64,000 nucleotides of DNA from NCBI GenBank assembly GCA_965279065.1, contig OZ257134.1:248001-312000 (forward strand), in the 5' to 3' direction. Position 1 is the first letter of the stretch. The number at the start of each line of letters is the position of its first letter. Shown piece by piece: positions 8,631 to 16,467 of the stretch. The notes under the pieces were generated by a model, which saw only the letters and a program-made list of their open reading frames with translations, was not told the DNA's origin and ran no database searches. A program made the position numbers and the translations under genes. This DNA is from JAKAXS01 sp965279065. Lineage in GTDB: Bacteria; Pseudomonadota; Alphaproteobacteria; Rhizobiales; Hyphomicrobiaceae.

Positions 8631-8706
8631 GCCCCGTTCGTCTAGTGGCCTAGGACACCAGCCTCTCACGTTGGTAACAGGGGTTCGAAACCCCTACGGG
8701 GCGCCA
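8631..8706 (+). tRNA. tRNA-Glu (anticodon CTC)
   Basis: The acceptor stem GCCCCGT (8631-8637) pairs with ACGGGGC (8696-8702), followed by G and an encoded CCA. The D-arm region, anticodon stem CCAGC/GTTGG with loop CTCTCAC (anticodon CTC), and T-arm GGGGTTCGAAACCCC are all present. The 3' 16 bases are repeated at 41149-41164, marking the gene as an integration target; the copy here keeps the tRNA whole. Confidence 0.95.
8691..8706 (+). repeat. attL: tRNA-proximal copy of the 16-bp attachment repeat
   Basis: CCCCTACGGGGCGCCA is the 3' end of tRNA-Glu including CCA. An identical copy in the same orientation lies at 41149-41164. Two further A residues match one base upstream after a single mismatch. 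Tyrosine integrases of the P4 type commonly use tRNA 3' ends in this way. Confidence 0.8.
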
Positions 8707-9078
8707 TTTATATCTAATAACATCTTGATTTAATTAAATTTTATTTGTTCTAGTAATTCTTGGCCCCTCCACTGGACCCGCCACGGCACCCTCATTGATG
8801 ATTTCGCATTGGAGGCATTTCTCGACCAAATTCTGCGAGCTTCTTTGCATCAAGCTCCCTACTTGATCTTAAGCGCGACTGGAGCTGAGCAGCGTTGGCT
8901 CGTGCAGAGTGACAGTCCTACGGCGATCTTTGAGTCCTCACAGACTCTTAGCTGTCACGCATCGTGCTTCGAGGCGAGACAGTCACTGTCGACCTTCGCA
9001 ATCGACAGTCATCCCGCCTACCCCACATCTCGACTGCGCTTGCGAGATGTCCCGCGAGGCTGATGCAAGTGCGATACG
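8707..9078. other. Gene-free start of the island
   Basis: It opens with an AT-rich stretch (8707-8760) just after the attachment site. A frame at 8809-9063 has no good start or ribosome site and does not look coding. I see no terminator or clear promoter. Confidence 0.4.
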
Positions 9079-9450
9079 ATGCTCTTCGAACTCGCGCTCG
9101 TGTCACTGAAACCAATGCTCAGTGCGGCGGGCCTCACTAGGTTACGCAGTGTTATTTCAGCACGTCGTTTCGACATCAGCTCTTCGGCCTTCCGCCAAAC
9201 GATCATTGAAATTGAAGACTTGGCGCCGGAGCTGCGGGCCAAGAGTCGCGAGGGCGCGGCCTTTCAGTTGGGAATGATCACCAGCCTGGCTGATTCAATT
9301 TTCTCGCTCGTCCCAGAGACATCGCCAGGATCGGTTGAAGCCGAAGCGAGGTTGGATCAGATCAAGCGAATGGTCCGATCAGTGCAGGCCGCGGTGTTCG
9401 CGGAGCCTACGACGCCGGCAGAGCGCGCGATCTTTGACTTTTATCGCTGA
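9079..9450 (+). CDS. Small hypothetical protein, possibly phage-derived
   Basis: The 123-residue frame starts at ATG 9079 and has reasonable coding character. It is mostly helical, with RRFDISSSAFRQTIIEIEDL and a C-terminal RLDQIKRMVRSVQAAVF helix, and no signal or TM segment. The start lacks a strong Shine-Dalgarno. It precedes the tail-chaperone-like gene, so it may belong to the same prophage remnant. Family not recognised. Confidence 0.5.
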   Translation: MLFELALVSLKPMLSAAGLTRLRSVISARRFDISSSAFRQTIIEIEDLAPELRAKSREGAAFQLGMITSLADSIFSLVPETSPGSVEAEARLDQIKRMVRSVQAAVFAEPTTPAERAIFDFYR

Positions 9451-9452
9451 GC

Positions 9453-9477
9453 AGTGCCCCCGCTTGGGCGGGCCTCT
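9453..9477 (+). terminator. Possible weak terminator
   Basis: GCCCCCGC, loop TTGG, GCGGGC can pair with a two-base bulge, followed by CTCTCTT. It sits directly after the stop at 9450. Imperfect, so uncertain. Confidence 0.35.
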
Positions 9478-9602
9478 CTTAGATGATCGCCAAGCGCTGG
9501 TGGCAACTCCGTTCCGGAGAAGTACATGACAGGCAGGATCGTGACTTCGTGCTCTCCGCGCCATCGAGAAGGTCGACGCAATGTGGAGCGCAGAGCAACG
9601 GA

Positions 9603-9881
9603 ATGAAAATAGTCGAGCTCGAATTTCCACTTGAGCACAACGGATCAGTAGTCAAGGCGCTGGCGTTGCGCATGCCGACGCGCCAGGATTTCGAAGGGAT
9701 CATGTTGGACGGCGTCGGGGAAGAGGTCGTTCGAATGCTCGCACGCCTCGGAGACCTCCCCGAGGAACTGATCGACGAGCTTGATGCCCGTGATCTCCTG
9801 GCCGCCCTAGGCGCGGTTGTCGAAATGGTTGAACCCGCGAAGGCAGGTCAATTCCCACATCCTGCGTCACGTGATCGATGA
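9603..9881 (+). CDS. Phage tail assembly chaperone-like protein (Mu gp41 / TAC_7 type)
   Basis: The 92-residue product starts at ATG 9603; the frame is open upstream but non-protein-like. The pattern LEFPLEHNG...LALRMPTRQDFE, a helix, then LPEELIDELDARDLLAALGAVVEM follows the short tail assembly protein family of Mu-like and other myo-/siphophages. That family bridges tape measure and tail tube assembly. No other tail genes surround it, so it is an isolated remnant or a domesticated piece. Confidence 0.62.
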   Translation: MKIVELEFPLEHNGSVVKALALRMPTRQDFEGIMLDGVGEEVVRMLARLGDLPEELIDELDARDLLAALGAVVEMVEPAKAGQFPHPASRDR

Positions 9882-10064
9882 GAGCGACGCGGGAAACTGG
9901 TTCAAGCACTGCCCACCGAGGCGACGATAAATCTGCGCACCAGCCAAATAGTGGGCGAGGACGCCACCTGAAGCGACCCCGCCGTCACGGAGTGTGGACA
10001 GCTCGGCCCTTCTGAATTCGCAACATCCTGAGCTTTACCAAGCCATCTACTAAAGAGGTAAAAA

Positions 10065-10391
10065 ATGTCGTCACTGCCGAAAACGATCACGAGCATTTTG
10101 GACGTCCCCGCTCACACGCGCGCGCTCTACGACGCTGCCGGCGACTACTATTCGCTGACACCCGGCGGCCAGCACCTTCGCGTCGTGCGTGAGATCACCA
10201 TGAGTGAAAGGGAGGAAATGGGTTCGAGCTACGTTCCTCCACAGAGTGTGTTCGAAAAACGTGTCGCGCAGCAAAAGCTGCCCGAGATCCCTCTTCGCGA
10301 TTGGACCAGCACGATTAGCGCGGCTGTCCCGTCTGAACGCGTCACCCTCCTGCAGCTCCTAAGCGCTGGCAAAATCAAAGTAGTGCGCTGA
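10065..10391 (+). CDS. Hypothetical protein with strong ribosome site
   Basis: The 108-residue product begins MSSLPKTITSIL at ATG 10065 and is preceded by AAAGAGGTAAAAA, a clear Shine-Dalgarno. It is soluble and mixed alpha/beta with no cysteines. Features include DYYSLTPGGQHLRVVREI and a C-terminal LLQLLSAGKIKVVR. It follows the tail-chaperone gene by 183 bases. I do not recognise a family; phage or island cargo is the likely origin. Confidence 0.6.
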   Translation: MSSLPKTITSILDVPAHTRALYDAAGDYYSLTPGGQHLRVVREITMSEREEMGSSYVPPQSVFEKRVAQQKLPEIPLRDWTSTISAAVPSERVTLLQLLSAGKIKVVR

Positions 10392-10430
10392 GCATTCGGA
10401 TCAGCGAAGGCGCGAAAAACGCTGTGTGCA

Positions 10431-10462
10431 AATGTTCCGATTATCCAAATAATCGGAACATT
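10431..10462. repeat. 32-bp near-perfect palindrome with loxP-like geometry
   Basis: AATGTTCCGATTAT (10431-10444) and ATAATCGGAACATT (10449-10462) are exact inverted repeats around CCAA. Read as 12-bp arms and an 8-bp centre, this has the layout of a tyrosine recombinase core site. It lies 146 bases beyond the 3' end of an orphan tyrosine recombinase gene. No T-run follows, so a terminator is less likely; it could be an operator. Confidence 0.6.
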
Positions 10463-10513
10463 GTCGCACTTGCGAACAGTATCCGGAACTCGGCAAAGCC
10501 GACATCGGGGTAC

Positions 10514-10580
10514 GTCCGCTATATCCCATTAGCGGACTTCCGCCCCTCCGTGGTCGGCGACCCTATGCACTCGCCGACCA
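10514..10580. repeat. Two adjacent stem-loops near the recombinase 3' end
   Basis: GTCCGCTA (10514-10521) pairs with TAGCGGAC (10530-10537), a member of the AGCGGAC repeat family scattered in this island. TGGTCGGCGA (10551-10560) pairs with TCGCCGACCA (10571-10580), a perfect 10-bp stem ending 28 bases from the recombinase stop, possibly a 3' end structure. Confidence 0.55.
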
Positions 10581-10607
10581 GGTCTGCTCATAGGCGCAAT
10601 GCTGCCA

Positions 10608-11240
10608 TCAGATGTCGATCTTCTCAGCGATCTCGATCGCATCGTCGACTTCTATTCCAAGGTAGCGAACAGTGCTCTCTACCTTCGAATGTCCCAGCAG
10701 GAGCTGTACGGCGCGAAGGTTGCCGGTGCGCCGATAGATTACTACTGCCTTGGTGCGCCGCAACGAGTGCGTGCCGAACTTGGCTGGATCGAGCCCGATG
10801 CTGCCGACCAACTCGTGAACGAGCCGGGCATACTGTCTCGTCGTCAGCCCGTGTGACCCTCCTCGACCAGCGAACAGAAATTGACCCGACTTTCGTCCGG
10901 TCATCCTAAGATAGTCGTCGACGGCCGATCGTGTCTGGTCTGTCAGTTCGAACCGCACCGTCCTACCCGTCTTCTGGCGGATGGTTGCCCGGTCCATCGC
11001 ATGGCCGCTTGGCGCCACGTCACCCACACACAGGGCGACGACATCGCAGCCGCGAAGCTTGCTGTCGATAGCAAGGTTGAATAGCGCCAAGTCTCGCTTT
11101 CGATCAGCCATCTGGAGCTTGGTTCTTATCGACCAGACGTGACTTGGTCGCAGCGGTGGTTTGGCGCCAATGAGCTTGCCTTTGTTCCAGGGCTCTCGGC
11201 GAACAAGCTTCAGGTCATCAATTACGGGATTGTGTTCCAT
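10608..11240 (-). CDS. Orphan tyrosine recombinase, catalytic domain only
   Basis: I start at ATG 11240, preceded by AAAAGGAGG, an excellent ribosome site; the longer open frame is rejected. The 210-residue product has the full catalytic set: R63 (LRGCDV), K90, H158-x-x-R161 (HSLRR), H184 (LLGHS) and nucleophile Y193 (TVRYLG). A compact N-terminal segment replaces the usual long core-binding and arm-binding domains, as in short Xer/transposon-type recombinases. It lies near the left end of the island but is not adjacent to the attachment site. It probably acts on its own target, possibly the palindrome at 10431-10462. Confidence 0.82.
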   Translation of the reverse strand: MEHNPVIDDLKLVRREPWNKGKLIGAKPPLRPSHVWSIRTKLQMADRKRDLALFNLAIDSKLRGCDVVALCVGDVAPSGHAMDRATIRQKTGRTVRFELTDQTRSAVDDYLRMTGRKSGQFLFAGRGGSHGLTTRQYARLVHELVGSIGLDPAKFGTHSLRRTKAVVIYRRTGNLRAVQLLLGHSKVESTVRYLGIEVDDAIEIAEKIDI

Positions 11241-11453
11241 TGTCGGCCTCCTTTTCTGAGAGACAGACCAGATTGCGCCCACGCGACCCGACAAACGGAT
11301 CTGACGACCGGAATCGAGGCACTCCTTCCCGTGCCTAGTTGCTATTCGTCGATAAAGAGCCGAAGCGGCAATCATGCGCATGCTTGGGGGCGAATTAATC
11401 CACTCAGCGGACCGGGCTAGGTCGAGATCCGACGATTACCCGCCGCAGTGGTC

Positions 11454-12398
11454 TCAGAAGCGCACCGTGCCGGACATGATGGTCATGTTGCCATCCATGC
11501 GGCGGTCCGCGTTGTATTCCTGGTAATGCCGGGCACTCAGGATCAGCGGCGTTGTTCCCACGACTGTCGTGTAGGTCAGCCCGCCGCCGATGGCATCGAC
11601 GCTTCCTTCGAACGGGCCAAGGATGGCACCGGAGCCGGAGTCGCCCGTGAGCTGGCGGTAATCATAGCCGACAACGCCAACCGTCAGGCCTTTGCAGATT
11701 TCCCGCCCAACGGCCCATTCAAAATGGAAATCAGTTCCGCTGTCATAGTCCGTCTCGTCATTCTCGAAATTGAAAGTAACGCCGAGCGCGCCATTGAATT
11801 GCAGCTGCGATTTGGGCTCCAGCCACGTGAAGGCCCATCCGGTATCGATGCCCGGCCTGTTGAGACCAATGTTGGGGGCGAACGTGGGCGAGTACCTGCC
11901 GGTGGGAGCCACGGCCTGCACGTACGCGGTATGTGCGAACGTGCCTCGCTGCCAACCCAGCTGCGCTTTGACAGTAATGTCGCCAAGCCCCGAACCGGAC
12001 GTTTCACGGCCAATCGTGTTGCCGAGGGGGCCGGTGACTCCGGCCTCTAAGTCGACATAACCGACGGGAACAGTCGCGGACAATCCGAGATGTCCGTCGA
12101 GGACTTTGCGTTCGGCGACGTAAAGGCCGTTTACGGCTGCCTGGAAGAAATCGACCTTGAGGCCGACATCCAAGAGCGCATTGCCGAGTGTGACCGGGCC
12201 CTTAATCTCGCCCTGGTAGTAGCCGGTCACAAAGGTCACGTATGTCCCCGGTGGCGGCGTCGCGCCCGCGCCGAACGCGGAGCCACCCAATCCGTACGAC
12301 GAAAATGCGAACTCATCGGCAGCCGCCTCACGCGCCGACACAGTGATCGCAAGAACGAAAATGGCAGCGGATAGACGAATGTGGCTCCGGACGTGCAT
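11454..12398 (-). CDS. Outer-membrane transporter-like protein, phenol-degradation MetA type
   Basis: The 314-residue product begins with a signal peptide (IRLSAAIFVLAITVSAREAAA, cleavage after about residue 27). Alternating beta-strands ending in aromatic residues follow: GTYVTFVTGYYQGEI, GHLGLSATVPVGYVD, TAYVQAVAPTGRYSP, DFHFEWAVGRE, TVGVVGYDYRQLTG, and a final strand ending in Phe. The APTGRY motif and overall pattern fit the SphA/MetA-pathway outer membrane family, which may take up hydrophobic substrates. It is transcribed away from the FGE gene across an AT-rich divergent region. Confidence 0.75.
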   Translation of the reverse strand: MHVRSHIRLSAAIFVLAITVSAREAAADEFAFSSYGLGGSAFGAGATPPPGTYVTFVTGYYQGEIKGPVTLGNALLDVGLKVDFFQAAVNGLYVAERKVLDGHLGLSATVPVGYVDLEAGVTGPLGNTIGRETSGSGLGDITVKAQLGWQRGTFAHTAYVQAVAPTGRYSPTFAPNIGLNRPGIDTGWAFTWLEPKSQLQFNGALGVTFNFENDETDYDSGTDFHFEWAVGREICKGLTVGVVGYDYRQLTGDSGSGAILGPFEGSVDAIGGGLTYTTVVGTTPLILSARHYQEYNADRRMDGNMTIMSGTVRF

Positions 12399-12665
12399 TT
12401 GGAGGTCCCCGTCGGCGGCGGAGTTTTAACCGTGATTGATTCTACGCCCAATTAGCAAGAGCTGATGTACCCGCCTTGTTACATAACGGCAGGAACGAAT
12501 CCGCTATCCTTTATCGAACAGACTGTTGTTGCCATAAGATAATTTATTTCTTAGCCGTTAATTATAATTGATCTGTTCCGGATGATTTGTTTCCGTTTAT
12601 TTTGACAAGGGTCTTTGTTGGGCGCAGGATTTTCAAGTGATAAGAATGTCGCAGGCTTAAATCAA
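12399..12665. promoter_or_regulatory. AT-rich divergent intergenic region
   Basis: This stretch between the outer-membrane gene and the FGE gene is conspicuously AT-rich against its surroundings (for example 12540-12610). It holds a TTGACA at 12602-12607 but no convincing -10 at the right distance. It probably carries promoters in both directions. Confidence 0.45.
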
Positions 12666-13645
12666 ATGATTGACCGCCACTCGACTTCTGAAATGCGACA
12701 GCTCAATCAGGCAAGAATGGTTTTTTTGCCCGGCGGATCCTTCAAAATGGGATCTGATAGTCATTATCCAGAGGAAGCCCCTCAGCACCAAGTTTCGGTC
12801 GGGGAATTCTGGATAGATGAGACGCCCGTAACGAATGCGCAATTTCGCGAATTTGTCGAAGAAACTAACTATCTCACATTCGCCGAAATCGCGCCGCTTG
12901 CCTCGGACTATCCTGGCGCCTTGCCCCACATGTTGAAGGCGGGTTCGCTCGTCTTCCGGGCTCCTGACCGGCCGGTCGATCTCCTAGACTGGAGCCAGTG
13001 GTGGCAATTCTGTTTCGGGGCGAATTGGCGCCGCCCCGAAGGCCGGGGCAGTTGGATCAGGGAAAAGATGACCACCCCGTTGTCCATGTCGCCTGTGTCG
13101 ACGCCCAGGCCTACGCAGCCTGGGCGAACAAGGATCTGCCGACTGAGGCAGAGTGGGAATTCGCTGCGCGTGGCGGCCTTGATGGGGCAGAATACGCGTG
13201 GGGCAACGAGTTCATGCCGGGTGACAGGCACCAGGCAAATACCTGGCAGGGCGAATTCCCGTCGGAAAATCTAAAGCTGGACGGCTATGAGGGAACGTCG
13301 CCCGTCAAAGCTTTTCCTCCCAATGATTTCGGTATTTACGACATGATCGGAAATGTCTGGGAATGGACATCCGACTGGTATGCGCCAAAGCACACCGCGA
13401 ATCCGGCAAAAGCCTGCTGCATTCCGAAGAATCCGCGGGGTCCTGCCAAGGAACTCAGCTACGACCCCAATCAACCCAACATTAAAATTCCGCGCAAGGT
13501 GTTGAAGGGCGGTTCTCACCTTTGCGCGCCAAATTATTGCCGCCGGTATCGCCCTGCGGCGCGGCATGCCGAACCCGTGGATACATCCACGAACCATGTG
13601 GGCTTTCGATGCGTCATTCGGGAGCCGGCAATCAAAGAAAATTAA
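12666..13645 (+). pseudogene. Formylglycine-generating enzyme homologue, frameshifted
   Basis: The first frame encodes MVFLPGGSFKMGSD, EEAPQHQVSVGEFWIDETPV and TNAQFREFV, the start of an FGE-sulfatase domain. It continues to about 13050-13060. The homology then resumes in another frame with GKDDHPVVHV, LPTEAEWEFAARGG, IGNVWEWTSDWY and GGSHLCAPNYCRRYR. Both catalytic cysteines of the family (C-x-x-x-x-C) and the terminal VGFRCVI are intact. One missing base near 13056 would restore the frame. FGE oxidises the sulfatase active-site Cys to formylglycine, and the next gene is a Cys-type sulfatase. Either a real loss or a sequence error. The start at 12666 is approximate. Confidence 0.8.
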
Positions 13646-13664
13646 TGCAGTGAAAGGGAGTGCC

Positions 13665-15374
13665 ATGACTGACAAAGCCGGGAACAGGCCACCTCAAACT
13701 CCGCCGCAGATCGATTTCAATCGCCGTAACGTTTTGATGACTGGAGCCTCCCTAGTCGCACTCGCAGCCGCCGGGACACCCTCGGCAGACGCTCAAGAAA
13801 CCAAGCCTAGCATCGGCGCTGCGCCAGCGGCGTCAGGTGCCGGCAAACCCAACATCCTCGTGATCTGGGGCGACGACATCGGCCTCGCCAACATCAGCGC
13901 GTACTCGCACGGTCTGATGGGGTACCAGACGCCGAACATCGACAGTATCGCCCGAGACGGCATGATGTTCCTCGATTACTACGCCGAACAGAGCTGTACG
14001 GCCGGCCGGTCGGCGTTCATCACCGGGCAAGCGACACTGCGCACCGGTCTTTCCAAGGTCGGCGTGCCCGGCGTCAAAGTCGGATTGCAGGCGCGGGACG
14101 TGACGATTGCGGAGCTCCTGAAGCCGCTCGGATACGCGACCGGTCAGTTCGGCAAGAACCACCTGGGGGATCGCAATGAATTCCTTCCAACGGTCCACGG
14201 CTTCGATGAGTTCTTCGGCAATCTCTATCATCTCAACGCCGAGGAAGAACCGGAGAACTTCAACTACCCGAAGGACCAGACCTTCAAGGAGACCTTCGGT
14301 CCGCGCGGAGTCCTGAAATGCAAGGCGACCGCCAAGGACGACGCGACCGAGCATCCGCGTTGGGGACGGGTCGGCAAGCAGATAATCGAGGACACTGGCC
14401 CTCTAACGAAGAAGCGCATGGAGACCGTCGACGACGAAACGTCGGCGGCGGCGATCGATTACATTGGCAGGCAGGCCAAAAACGGCAAGCCGTTCTTCTG
14501 CTGGTGGAACGGGACGCGCATGCACTTGCGAACCCATGTCCGAGCGGAGCACCGGGACCAACCTGGCCTGACAGCTCGCACGGAATACGCGGATGGCATG
14601 ATCGAGCATGACAACCATGTGGGGTTGCTGCTCAAAAAGCTCGCCGATCTCGGCATCGCCGACAACACCATCGTGATCTACGGAACCGACAATGGCGTGC
14701 ACATGAACTCTTGGCCGGACGGGGGCATGACCTGGTTCCGCAGCGAGAAGAACACGAATTGGGAAGGTGCCTTCCGTGTTCCGTGCATGGTCCGGTGGCC
14801 GGGCCGGATCAAACCGGGACAGGTCTCCCACGAAATCGTTGCCGCACTCGACTGGTGTCCGACGCTGCTGGCTGCCGCCGGCGATCCCGATATCGCGGCC
14901 AAGTTGCTCAAGGGTCATCAGGTTGGTGACAAGACCTTCAAGGTGCACCTCGACGGCTTCAATCAGCTGCCCTACCTCACGGGAGAGCAGGAAAACTCGG
15001 CTCGTGATCACTTCGTCTACTTCAATGACGATGGAGATCTCGTCGCTTACCGGTTTGAAAACTGGAAAGCCGTCTTCGAGGAACAACGGCAACAGGGAAC
15101 GCTCTTAATCTGGGGCGAGCCATTCACGAAACTGCGGCTCACCAAGATCTATGACCTGCACGCCGATCCATTCGAACGCGCTGACATTACGTCCAATACC
15201 TATTGGGATTGGTTGATGGATCACGCCTACATCGTCTATGGCGCCCAGGGCTCAATCGCGAAGTATCTCGAGAGCTACAAGGAATACCCGCCGAGCCAGC
15301 ATCCGGCGAGCTTCACCGTCCAGGGACTGATGGACAAGATGCACGAGGCCGTTGATCCGATGATCAATAACTAG
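13665..15374 (+). CDS. Secreted Cys-type arylsulfatase
   Basis: I start at ATG 13665, with AAAGGGAG upstream. The 569-residue product has a twin-arginine-like leader (NRRNVLMTGA, residues 19-28) then an Ala-rich stretch, so folded export to the periplasm is likely. The metal site begins WGDDIG (68-73). The formylglycine motif C-T-A-G-R is at 111-115, and GTDNG supplies the second metal ligand pair. Family length is normal. The active-site Cys needs an FGE partner, encoded just upstream but frameshifted. The substrate cannot be told; GRIKPGQ and DWCPTLLAAAG motifs are typical of arylsulfatases. Confidence 0.9.
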   Translation: MTDKAGNRPPQTPPQIDFNRRNVLMTGASLVALAAAGTPSADAQETKPSIGAAPAASGAGKPNILVIWGDDIGLANISAYSHGLMGYQTPNIDSIARDGMMFLDYYAEQSCTAGRSAFITGQATLRTGLSKVGVPGVKVGLQARDVTIAELLKPLGYATGQFGKNHLGDRNEFLPTVHGFDEFFGNLYHLNAEEEPENFNYPKDQTFKETFGPRGVLKCKATAKDDATEHPRWGRVGKQIIEDTGPLTKKRMETVDDETSAAAIDYIGRQAKNGKPFFCWWNGTRMHLRTHVRAEHRDQPGLTARTEYADGMIEHDNHVGLLLKKLADLGIADNTIVIYGTDNGVHMNSWPDGGMTWFRSEKNTNWEGAFRVPCMVRWPGRIKPGQVSHEIVAALDWCPTLLAAAGDPDIAAKLLKGHQVGDKTFKVHLDGFNQLPYLTGEQENSARDHFVYFNDDGDLVAYRFENWKAVFEEQRQQGTLLIWGEPFTKLRLTKIYDLHADPFERADITSNTYWDWLMDHAYIVYGAQGSIAKYLESYKEYPPSQHPASFTVQGLMDKMHEAVDPMINN

Positions 15375-15449
15375 CGGCGAAGATGGGCCGGCTGGCTTTC
15401 TTCTCCCTGCGGAGTTCACGCGACCCGGTTGATTTGTAGGAAGACTCTC

Positions 15450-16457
15450 GTGCGTTCAATCGCTCAGACGCCACCGGTCATCTTGGCAATGTTGTTTGCG
15501 TCCCTGGCGTGCGCGCCATCGTCAGCCATTGCATTCGATGATCCCCTGCCGTCCTGGAGGGAATCGGTACCGAAAAGCACCATCATCGAATTCGTCGGCA
15601 AGGTTACGTCCGACGGCTCTCCCGACTTTGTTGGGCCCGCTGAGCGCATCGCCGTCTTCGACAATGACGGCACGTTATGGGCCGAGCAGCCGGTCTATTT
15701 TCAGGCGCAGTTCCTCGTCGAATGCGTGAGGACCCTCGCGGCAGGACATTCCGAATGGAAGACGGAGGAGCCGTTCGCGTCGGTTCTCAAAGGTGACCCG
15801 AAAGGCGTTGCTGCAAGTGGCGAGTCCGGAATTGCCGCCCTCATGACGGCCACGCACTCCGGCATGACGACGGACGAATTTGCAGCCACGGTCAGCGAAT
15901 GGATCGGCGCTGCGAAGCATCCGACGACCGGCCGGCTTTACACTGAGATGGTGTACGAGCCGATGCTGGAATTGCTGGCCTACCTGCGAGGCAATGGCTT
16001 CAAGACCTATATCGTTTCGGGTGGCGGCATCGAGTTCATGCGCCCCTGGACCGAACGCGTCTATGGCATCCCGCCGGAGCAAGTCGTCGGCACCACCGGC
16101 GGACTGAAGCTCGAGATGCGCGAGAACGGTCCGGTCATCGTAAAGCTGCCGGAGCTTGTCCTCAACGACGACAAGGCAGGCAAACCCGTGGGCATCCAGC
16201 GCCACATCGGCCGGAGGCCGATTGCGGCCTTCGGTAACTCGGATGGCGACCTGCAGATGTTGCAATGGACGTGCAGTGCGCCGGGCGCTCGTCTTTGCGT
16301 CTACGTGCACCACACCGACGCCGAGCGCGAATGGGCTTACGACCGCACGTCGCACATCGGCAAGCTCGATAAAGGTCTCGACGAGGCGGCGTCCAAGGGC
16401 TGGACCGTGGTCGACATGAAGCAGGACTGGAACAAGGTCTTTGCGTTTGAGAGATGA
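15450..16457 (+). CDS. Secreted HAD-superfamily phosphatase
   Basis: I use GTG 15450 with TAGGAAG 8 bases upstream; a TTG seven codons earlier is weaker. The 335-residue product has a signal peptide (VILAMLFASLACAPSSAIA). All HAD motifs are present: VFDNDGTLW with the nucleophile Asp, YIVSGGG (motif II Ser), a Lys in LVLNDDKAGKP, and GNSDGDLQM (motif III acids). Substrate unknown; the fold resembles phosphoserine phosphatase-type enzymes. It sits between the sulfatase and the DUF1254 genes and ends 10 bases before the next start, so is part of the operon. Confidence 0.85.
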   Translation: MRSIAQTPPVILAMLFASLACAPSSAIAFDDPLPSWRESVPKSTIIEFVGKVTSDGSPDFVGPAERIAVFDNDGTLWAEQPVYFQAQFLVECVRTLAAGHSEWKTEEPFASVLKGDPKGVAASGESGIAALMTATHSGMTTDEFAATVSEWIGAAKHPTTGRLYTEMVYEPMLELLAYLRGNGFKTYIVSGGGIEFMRPWTERVYGIPPEQVVGTTGGLKLEMRENGPVIVKLPELVLNDDKAGKPVGIQRHIGRRPIAAFGNSDGDLQMLQWTCSAPGARLCVYVHHTDAEREWAYDRTSHIGKLDKGLDEAASKGWTVVDMKQDWNKVFAFER

Positions 16458-16467
16458 GAAGCCAACA

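Noticed and set aside
8809..9063. 84-residue frame at the left of the island
   Set aside because: Poor start, no Shine-Dalgarno, no protein-like pattern.
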